From assembly GCA_964020155.1 (NCBI GenBank), contig OZ026563.1, forward strand, positions 2,229,940-2,293,939: DNA of 64,000 nucleotides. Direction: 5' to 3'. The notes below the pieces were generated by a model. It was not told where the DNA came from. It saw nothing but the letters and a program-made list of their open reading frames with translations, and did no database searches. The DNA comes from Chondrilla cf. caribensis. Its lineage: Eukaryota > Porifera > Demospongiae > Chondrillida > Chondrillidae. Both the position numbers and the translations under genes were made by a program. This document shows, one piece after another, positions 57,301 through 64,000 of the stretch; position 1 is the stretch's first letter; the number at the start of each line of letters is the position of its first letter.

Positions 57301-57830
57301 TGGTCATAAACATTCCCCAATGCCTCCCCAATGTTTATAAAATACGTAGTTCACATTCTCAGCTGGGTCTGGTAAAAATAGCAGATTGACATGCCTCCTC
57401 TCCCACAAGCTATTCAAGAAGGTGCTCAGCATTTTTTTCTCCTAGTCTCTATACTAGGCACCTCTGATTGTAGCTAAGGTTACAGGCAACATACGGAGAT
57501 GAGAATTGTTACATGATTTAGATCACATCCCCAGCTATGTCTGGTAAAATATCAGATTTATACACCTCCTGTTTTTTTTAATGAGTTATGCACAAAAGGT
57601 ACTTAGCTTTTTCTCCCACTCTCTCCTATAATAATTATTGACATTGAGCTCCTCCAAATGTAGCTTGGGCTATGGGCAACGTATAGAAATGGGGATTATT
57701 TCATAATTGGCATCTAGTCACGAGGTATATCTTGGAGAAATATCAGATTGACACACCCCGTCTGCCACGAACTACGCTAGAAGGTACTTAACATTTATAT
57801 TTATATTTTCTCTCAGGGCTTCAGTTTCCC
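54340..57830. repeat. composite repeat block: inverted 'GGACACTGG' units around a 190-bp tandem array
   Basis: Left part (54340-55060) has units with GGACACTGGRGAG, GTGTACATGCATCAGTATT and GGTCACnACAAGGT. Centre (about 55060-56440) is a tandem array of about eight units of 170-200 bp, each with AAGAAGGTGCTTAGC, AAGCACCTCCGAATGTAG and CATGTTGACACGCCCC. Right part (56500-57340) repeats the left units in inverted orientation, then more central-type units follow. No gene in the block. Confidence 0.8.
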
Positions 57831-58206
57831 CAACATGCAGTGTCTCCACGCTATATTTCAGGTTCCACCAACAATGAATATATTATTCTTATGCAAATTT
57901 TAGTTCTATAATTGAATTATGAGAATACTATTATCTAGAATAACTAAATTGTCCTGATATGGATAATTTCTCATCTAGGATAACTACTAAGCATGGGTTT
58001 CCAGTTACTGTTACAGTAACTAAGTTATACGGTCACAGATTACTAGTAACTGCTTTCAGTCACATGTTCTCCATGGTTCTAAATCATATGACCTGTGTTC
58101 CATGGTGTGCCAGTCTGTTCCAAGTGCTACAAGTAGAGCGTGACGTCAGTTACTGGGAGTTGCTTCCCGATGCGTACTCTGCTGGAGAAGTATAATATCG
58201 ATTGCT
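57831..58206. other. upstream region of SRCR copy 6
   Basis: No gene seen. It does not resemble the conserved upstream blocks of copies 3-5. Confidence 0.45.
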
Positions 58207-60651
58207 ATGAAGACTATTCTTGTTTTGATTGCCAGTCTTTGTTTATTTGGTGAATAGCTGATATCTGTTATTAGATTAACACAATTACTGTGAAGACTTT
58301 TCTCTGAGTCAATATTCATGCTGTAAACCTACTGTTATAGTTCTGAGTTAAAGTATTATGTACAATCTTTGTTTATCCCTTTAGAATCTATTACATGTAA
58401 ATCTACCGATGATCGTAATCTTCAGATTGACAAAATCACCTTGGAAGGTGGCTCACCAAGTAAAGGGAGGCTCAAGGCTAAGCTGAAGCCAAAACCATCT
58501 GATCGTGATCGCACTACTGTCGTGGAGACCACTGTCTGTGGTAACATTGACATATCCACTGCTGATCTCATATGTAGGAACCTTGGGTTCTTGGTAACTT
58601 TGGATTATGGTACTGTCAACAGACTAGGGTACGTGAAGGTAATCTGTGCTGTGCATATCGAGGAATTGAGATTTTAGGGCCTTGATCACATTTCATTGAG
58701 TAGAATATAATAAAAATGTAACAGATACTGTAAGTTACTTTTGTTCCATAGTTACTCCTTGCTCTTTAACCCTAGTACCCCTGCTACTGGTTGTACTGAA
58801 GTTACAATGGACTAAATCTAGGCTAAAAAGTGCATGCCTTTTTGGCAAGCATTCAATTTGAAGTAGTGTTATAATTGTGAACTGTACAATTATGTTGCAC
58901 AATCGAGTAGGCTAAGTTCCTTGTGAACACTGCATGCTGTAGCCTCAAGCTACATTTATTCAAGCCTTAGGATGAAATGCATGTACATACAGTATATACA
59001 TGCATCTTCTAAAAGTGGTCTTTTTGTTGCATGATAGTATGAAGTTTTGCACCTTTAATTGGATTCCCATGGGTGATGTTTTCCTACATTCCTACTTTCC
59101 TACCAGAGTGTCACCCAGGGACCATTATTAACAGTGCCCTGCCATTGGTGTGCTAAGCCTTGAACCGTTGGATAGAAGCCATAACAAAGTTGATGTAGTC
59201 ACATAGTCACAAATGTATAGGAAATGGTAAAGTGAACATTCACTTAGTGTTCGCTACCTACTAAGTGGCACAAATGCCACAGTACATATATATATGACAT
59301 AAAAATGTCATGTTCTGAGGGTGAGTGCATTTTATACCTATGTGTCATACTACTCCATACTCTAAACCAGCATAGCATCCATTGATAGATAGAATAAACA
59401 TCAAATAATTATATCCCGTAAACAAAATTATTTACAGATACATTGGCCAGGGGTTAGCACACTCTAAAGATTCTGTGTAATGGTTCTATTCTATGGCAAT
59501 AGATCCCACATACTGTATAACAGGCCCTTTCATAATTACCTGTACCTTATGAAATCTCTAGCATTTTATATGAAAGGTTTTGTCGGTATCCTACGTACCT
59601 CTTTGATCTATATGTCAACACACGTTTACAGTGTGATGACCTTTGGAATGTTATACACTTTACTCCATGTAGTGTTCCCAGTACTTCTGCTAAAGATACC
59701 ATCAGTGATCTAAACTGCGATCGTGCTACAACTATCAGCCAGTGTAGCTTCTCCCAAACCTCAAGCTACAGCTGTGTGCCTTCCATGGAAACAGCTGTTT
59801 CCTGTGGTGAGTTGACTGAGTCTCATTGATGGTAACCTATAGTGGAATGCTATAATCACGAAACAATTTCTGAATAATGTAAAAATCTTCCTTTTATTTA
59901 CTAGGTATAATATTATCACTGTCTACATAGAGGAACATGGTATATTGAATCATGCATACTATTATGATGGCGGTTTTCATCCTCAAGGGACCAGACTCAA
60001 TGTTACGTACACTATGATAAATCATGTACTATAATAATATGTGTTGATGGGAGAATATATAGGGTCCATGAAGCTCTGCAGGTGTGCTTTGCATAATAGT
60101 ATACTTCTGTACAGCATATTTATTATAGAGATTGTCTCTAAATTGAGCTGCATTTTGTATGCAAATTCAATGTTACAGTAGTGTCAATCGTCCTTCTAAT
60201 GTCACAACAATCCACTCTTAACTGAAGGATCTGGTATAATCTGTAACTCGTTACCATGCAAATAGGTTTGTAATGGTATGTAGTTCATCCATGCGATCAC
60301 TTTATCTTAGAATATTATACATGATAATATACCACACAAATGAAGTATGGAGGATTATGGGGTGAATCAAGGTAACATAGCCGACCATCATAAGCCTAAG
60401 ACTTAGAGTATACCCTTATTATTAGCTGGATGTGTGCAGGCATGTGGTTTGAGTTTATAAATTTTGGCATGTGTAATAACTGTTTATACAGCCCTTATCT
60501 TGTTTTCACTATAGCTGTGACTCCTGTACAAGTTATTGGTATCGTGATCGCGATTCTACTCCTTTGTCTTTTTCTGACCTGCATCCCGGCCATGATCTAC
60601 TGTTGCTACATTCTCTTTTCCCCCAATGGAGGCTATTACAGATTTTATTGA
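58207..60651 (+). CDS. SRCR mini-receptor, copy 6 (divergent)
   Basis: Exons 58207-58249, 58385-58628, 59673-59806, 60515-60651; phases 1-2-1; 185 aa. Signal peptide MKTILVLIASLCLFG. SRCR halves: IDKITLEGGSPSKGRLKAKL, TVCGNIDISTADLICRNLGF, LNCDRATTISQC, SC, SC; a basic linker with paired Arg/Lys (KPKPSDRDR) sits between strand and first cysteine. The helix starts VTPVQVIGIVIAI, but the tail is IYCCYILFSPNGGYYRFY: the cysteine run is reduced to two and replaced by tyrosines. The exon phases prove common origin with copies 1-5. Probably the most diverged member still carrying all parts. Confidence 0.8.
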
Positions 60652-61368
60652 TTTAGCCAGTAATTACAATTCAATCCAAAAGAACTAGCACTGCTGCCCA
60701 TCAATCAGCTACCTGTTTATTGTATTATGCCTTTAATATTATGTACATCATAATATAATATGATTAGGATCCCAAAGCCTTATAAATTAGCATGCTTAGA
60801 TGTATAATTAGCAATTCTATTGAAATCATATCATTAATACGCGAACGATTATATTTATATGAAATTGATTATCATTGATTATGGTCAACATCGAGCTTGT
60901 ACTATTCAATAAAGACAATAATAATATCAGATATTAATATACAGTGAAATCTCCATTAGAGAACTTTCCAAATAGAAATCTTCCCCCCAGAAAGGATACT
61001 AAGTATTTCTGAGGCAACAAGACACCTTCCTGGTGTTACAACATTTTTCTACTTCTGAAGAGTGGACAACCCCTCTACAGTGGACAAATTTGCTGGTCCC
61101 AGTGTTCCATGTTGGTGTATACATAAACCTAATACGTACATATGATATAATAATGCACATAAAACCACCAACAATATGTACTACATGCAGAGATTTGGCT
61201 GTGGTTCCTCATGGTGATATTCAATTCCATGTTATAATAATGTGCGTACAATAAAATCACTTAGATCCATGTCAAACACAAACACACATAATAAAAGGAA
61301 CATATAAATTAGTACAGGGACTGATGACAAGTTAATAAGGCAGGATATAATAAGACAGGATTTGTCAA
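60652..61368. other. spacer between the SRCR array and DNAJB13
   Basis: AT-rich; holds a relic of a CAGTGAAATCTCC-type element near 60945-61090. No gene seen. Confidence 0.5.
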
Positions 61369-62310
61369 TCAACGTAGGCCCTGTCGGATGAGATCCTTCT
61401 GGTGTGGAGTGAGAGATGGTGGAAACTGTATGAAGAATTCTACTATGAGGTCACCTCTACAGGTGGGATCTTGGGACGACGGCATCCCTTCTCCTTGAAT
61501 GACTTTCTTACTAGATGGACAGATGATCTCGTTGATGGGGATTTGAAGTACCCTGTCGTCAATGGTTGGCACTGTAATAGTTCCACCAGTAAGAGCCATG
61601 GATAGAGGGATGTGAGCAACATGAACGAGGTCGTTTCCACTGCGCTTGAAACGTGTGTGCGGTTTGTCCTTGACAATGAACACAATATCCGCTGGAATTA
61701 CATTTGGACCTTGGTCACCATCTTCTGGAAAAGTTATTTTTGTCCCCTCTCTCCACCCCTGTTTAACATTGATGGTTAGGATTTTGTCCTTAACACTGGT
61801 GGTGTGCATGTCATTGTTCAGTACTTTACGAGAGATCTTCATTTTCTTGATGCAGCCATGAAACAGCTCTTCCAAACTTAGCGGTAGGTCCCTCTCAATT
61901 GGAGGGTCCTTCTTCGGTTGCATTTGGCTGTTAGCAAATGGATTCCCTCCAGTCGGTGTATTTTCTTCTTCAAAGTTGAAGAGATCGGAATAGGGATTAT
62001 CGGTACCGAAAAACTTCCTGAATATTTCGTCAGCATTATCTCCGAATATGTACGCTTCCGTGAAAGAACCACTGCTAGTGGGCACACCTCCTTTGAGGCC
62101 TTCCTCCCCGTGTTGATCGTATATGGCCTTCTTCCTCGGATCACACAAGACATCGTAGGATTCGGCTATCTCACTGAATTTCTCACGAATCCCTGTAGAC
62201 GGGTTCTTTTCAGGGTGGTACTTTAAAGACAGCTTCCTGTATGCTTTACCGATGTCTCTATCAGAAGCAGCGCGCGACAGTCCAAGGATGGCGTAGTAGT
62301 CTTTCCCCAT
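61369..62310 (-). CDS. DNAJB13: DNAJB13-like axonemal DnaJ protein, intronless
   Basis: A type II Hsp40 relative that in other animals sits in radial spokes of cilia and flagella. 313 aa, the usual length. J domain at residues 1-70 (MGKDYYAILGLS, AYRKLSLKYHPEKNP, YDVLCDPRKKAIYDQHGEEG). The Gly/Phe region is short, and from residue about 135 the C-terminal substrate-binding domains follow (IERDLPLSLEELFHGCIKKM, KISRKVL, GDQGPNVIPADIVFIVKDKP, GEGMP..DP). The HPD tripeptide that activates Hsp70 is HPE here (residues 32-34); the human protein also lacks the Asp, which supports the DNAJB13 assignment over DNAJB1/4/5. Lack of introns, in a region of intron-rich genes, could mean an old retrocopy or intron loss. 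Divergent from EFCAB2 over 62 bp. Confidence 0.9.
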   Translation of the reverse strand: MGKDYYAILGLSRAASDRDIGKAYRKLSLKYHPEKNPSTGIREKFSEIAESYDVLCDPRKKAIYDQHGEEGLKGGVPTSSGSFTEAYIFGDNADEIFRKFFGTDNPYSDLFNFEEENTPTGGNPFANSQMQPKKDPPIERDLPLSLEELFHGCIKKMKISRKVLNNDMHTTSVKDKILTINVKQGWREGTKITFPEDGDQGPNVIPADIVFIVKDKPHTRFKRSGNDLVHVAHIPLSMALTGGTITVPTIDDRVLQIPINEIICPSSKKVIQGEGMPSSQDPTCRGDLIVEFFIQFPPSLTPHQKDLIRQGLR

Positions 62311-62372
62311 TTTGCCGAGCGGAGTATATTGTCATGGCAACCACCCTAATTGATGCGCACCACAACTGTAAA
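62311..62372. promoter_or_regulatory. divergent ciliary promoter, DNAJB13 / EFCAB2
   Basis: The 62 bp between the two start codons contain an X-box and little else. No TATA box. Confidence 0.7.
62328..62341 (+). promoter_or_regulatory. X-box (RFX site)
   Basis: ATTGTCATGGCAAC fits all 14 positions of the RYYNYYATRRNRAC X-box consensus for RFX factors, which drive ciliary genes across animals. Its second half contains an ATG (62334) in frame with EFCAB2. Confidence 0.8.
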
Positions 62373-62645
62373 ATGGCTGATCAGAACGAGAAAGCCGAAG
62401 AGACAAAAACTGAAGGTGACTCTATACTTGCAGAAATCAATCAGAAGATTGTAGATACGTTTGAGACCTTCGATCATGAAAATAATCAGACAGTAGATAA
62501 AAGGTGATAAAGTAAATATTTTCTGTTTTATTATTCTTTGGCGTTCAAAATTGTTACTACTTTGAAATCCACAGGGAAATAAGTGCTATTGTACGAGCTC
62601 TCGGTTGTTATCCTACTGAATCAGAGCTGGCAGAAATTCTTTTGG

Positions 62646-62647
<2 letters not shown>
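62373..62647 (+). CDS. EFCAB2: EFCAB2/DRC8-like EF-hand protein, first two coding exons (partial)
   Basis: EFCAB2 is subunit 8 of the nexin-dynein regulatory complex of motile cilia and a calmodulin-like protein. Exons 62373-62503 and 62575-62647 give MADQNEKAEE, INQKIVDTFETFDHENNQTV and REISAIVRALGCYPTESELA, following the vertebrate N-terminus and first EF-hand. I chose ATG 62373 because family members start MAD; an in-frame ATG at 62334 lies inside the X-box. Exon 2 ends at a donor that opens a GT microsatellite. The remaining roughly 100 residues must lie beyond the window, past an antisense gene at 63.0-64.0 kb. Confidence 0.85.

Positions 62648-62699
<52 letters not shown>
62648..62699. 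repeat. (GT)n microsatellite starting at the EFCAB2 donor
   Basis: About 26 GT units directly follow exon 2 (GAG|GTGTGT). Confidence 0.96.
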
Positions 62700-62700
<1 letters not shown>

Positions 62701-63019
62701 CAACTAGCGAGTCCAAACGAAAAATAAAAATATCGAAATTAAGGTTTCTTGTAGTATGAACTCAAAGACCTGTCTTCGAGAATTCCAAAAATATCAATAT
62801 TGCCTCGGTAACTTCATTCTGGCCTTAGATACGTTCTTTCAAATTACAGCGGTAACGTAGCCATATTTTAATACTACGATATAGGCAGTGGGCGGCACCC
62901 AACACTATTATTACGTAATACTCGGCGTAACGTCAATAGCAGCAGCGTATTATCCAAATAACAACTCAAAAGGATGGAAACCATTATAAACTTGTACTGA
63001 AAACACAAATGGAAAAGTT

Positions 63020-64000
63020 TTATGAAGGTAATAACTCAAGATCACCATTGTGATAGTCATCCAGCAACTCAAACTCGTAAATCTCATGTTCACCAAAGTA
63101 TATAACCTCAAAGAAGTTACTGTCAGGAATATTTCCTACTACCAGTCCATCATACCATGACAGGCCACCATCTTCATGGACAAATCGGTGAGTAATGCTG
63201 ACACCCACCAGCAATTTGGGGTTTGCCAAGATCTCTCTTTCAGTTGGACGTGGCATTCCATCCATTAGCTTACATAAATTTCTGAGGAGTTCATCAGAGG
63301 TTAACTGCTTTTTGCCCTTAGAATACTGAAATACTGCTTTATCTGGGAAACTTTGCTTTAAAACAACCTTCCTGAACTTCAGCTGGACTTTAAGTGCCTG
63401 TTTTCGATTGGATTCACTTGATTTCTCCTTGATTTTTGACACTGCAGCATCTTTTGTAGTCCAGAATCCTTCTTTTGAAATTTTGAGACACAGGGTACGC
63501 TTCATTTCATTCTCCACATTCTTCTTAATAGCAATAGCTTGCTCCTTCTTTAACAGCTGTATTTCCCTGTGCTTTTGTATTTCTGTTTTCCTCTGTCTGC
63601 CAATCTGTCTCTGTTCTCGCCCCAACTTCATACAAGCTTTAAAAATCCTCTTCTTCTCCTCTTCACTTTTGCATTGCAACCATTCGGCAGTTTTGTTGTA
63701 CTTGAACATAAGTATACTCTCTAAAGCAATCATAGAGCAGTTAGGTTTTTCTCTCAGCATCCTATGGAATAAGGAAGTGGAAGAAATGAATTAAATATTC
63801 ATCTTAATTCTGATGTATACATGCTAACATACCTATCCAAAATAGCGAAGTCACGTTCACTGCGAGCATTTGTTTTGGGAACAGTTGCGGTAACGTCATC
63901 TAGGTCTTTTGGAGAAGTACTGCTGAGTAAACCTCCTTCCAAATGGTCTCCCAGAAGGCGCTCCGATACTTGACTGAATGATTTACATAGCATCTGTAAC
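63020..64000 (-). CDS. uncharacterised, probably transposon-derived protein, C-terminal part (partial)
   Basis: Minus-strand exons 63832-64000 (continues past the window edge) and 63020-63761 join in phase 2 (ILDR|MLREK). The product is highly charged: VPKTNARSERDFAILDR, YNKTAEWLQCKSEEEKKRIF, a Lys/Glu-rich coiled-coil stretch of about 60 residues, then LLVGVSITHRF, GLSWYDGLVVG and FFEVIYFGEHEIYEFELLDD near the stop. Similar products are scattered through cnidarian and sponge genomes and tend to belong to mobile elements. No catalytic motif recognised. It lies antisense inside the EFCAB2 gene, probably in an intron. Confidence 0.55.

Noticed and set aside
62241..62372. Longer N-terminus for EFCAB2, from 62241 or from ATG 62334
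   Set aside because: This stretch overlaps DNAJB13 codons and the X-box; family members start at the MAD found at 62373.

Overview
The window looks like nuclear DNA of an early-branching metazoan. Genes have many short introns with GT..AG borders, there are flagellar genes, GT/CA microsatellites are abundant, and decayed transposons are everywhere. Similar retroelement and transposase-like fragments are known to me from sponge and cnidarian genomes; a sponge is my best guess, but the window alone does not prove it. All gene models below were built by hand from splice sites, reading phase and family resemblance; no search was run.

Layout. (1) 0.6-21 kb holds compact housekeeping and ciliary genes: a carboxypeptidase Y-like serine carboxypeptidase (14 exons, minus) head-to-head with a ZIP7-like zinc transporter (plus); then alpha-tubulin acetyltransferase ATAT1 (minus) head-to-head with the transition-zone protein TMEM237 (plus). 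(2) 22-61 kb is a tandem array of six paralogous plus-strand genes, each encoding a small type I membrane protein of 178-185 aa: signal peptide, one SRCR-like domain split over two exons, one transmembrane helix, and usually a run of juxtamembrane cysteines with a short tail. A deleted relic of a further copy sits at 34.5-35.3 kb. Between the copies lie retroelement fragments, a DNA transposon with a spliced protein-coding gene (43.1-48.1 kb), its MITE-like relatives, a hAT-like insertion and tandem/inverted repeats. (3) 61-64 kb has intronless DNAJB13 (minus) head-to-head with EFCAB2/DRC8 (plus), both ciliary, over a promoter with a clear RFX X-box; a transposon-like gene sits antisense in the next EFCAB2 intron and runs off the window.

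Themes. Three divergent gene pairs share promoters of only 62-185 bp, and two of these pairs are ciliary. Intronic GT microsatellites often begin exactly at splice donors. The SRCR mini-receptor array is the best candidate for an undescribed system: a locally duplicating family of single-SRCR surface proteins with conserved exon phases and divergent ectodomains, of unknown function (surface recognition is a guess). The transposon appears at equivalent positions upstream of copies 3, 4 and 5, so it probably entered before the array expanded.
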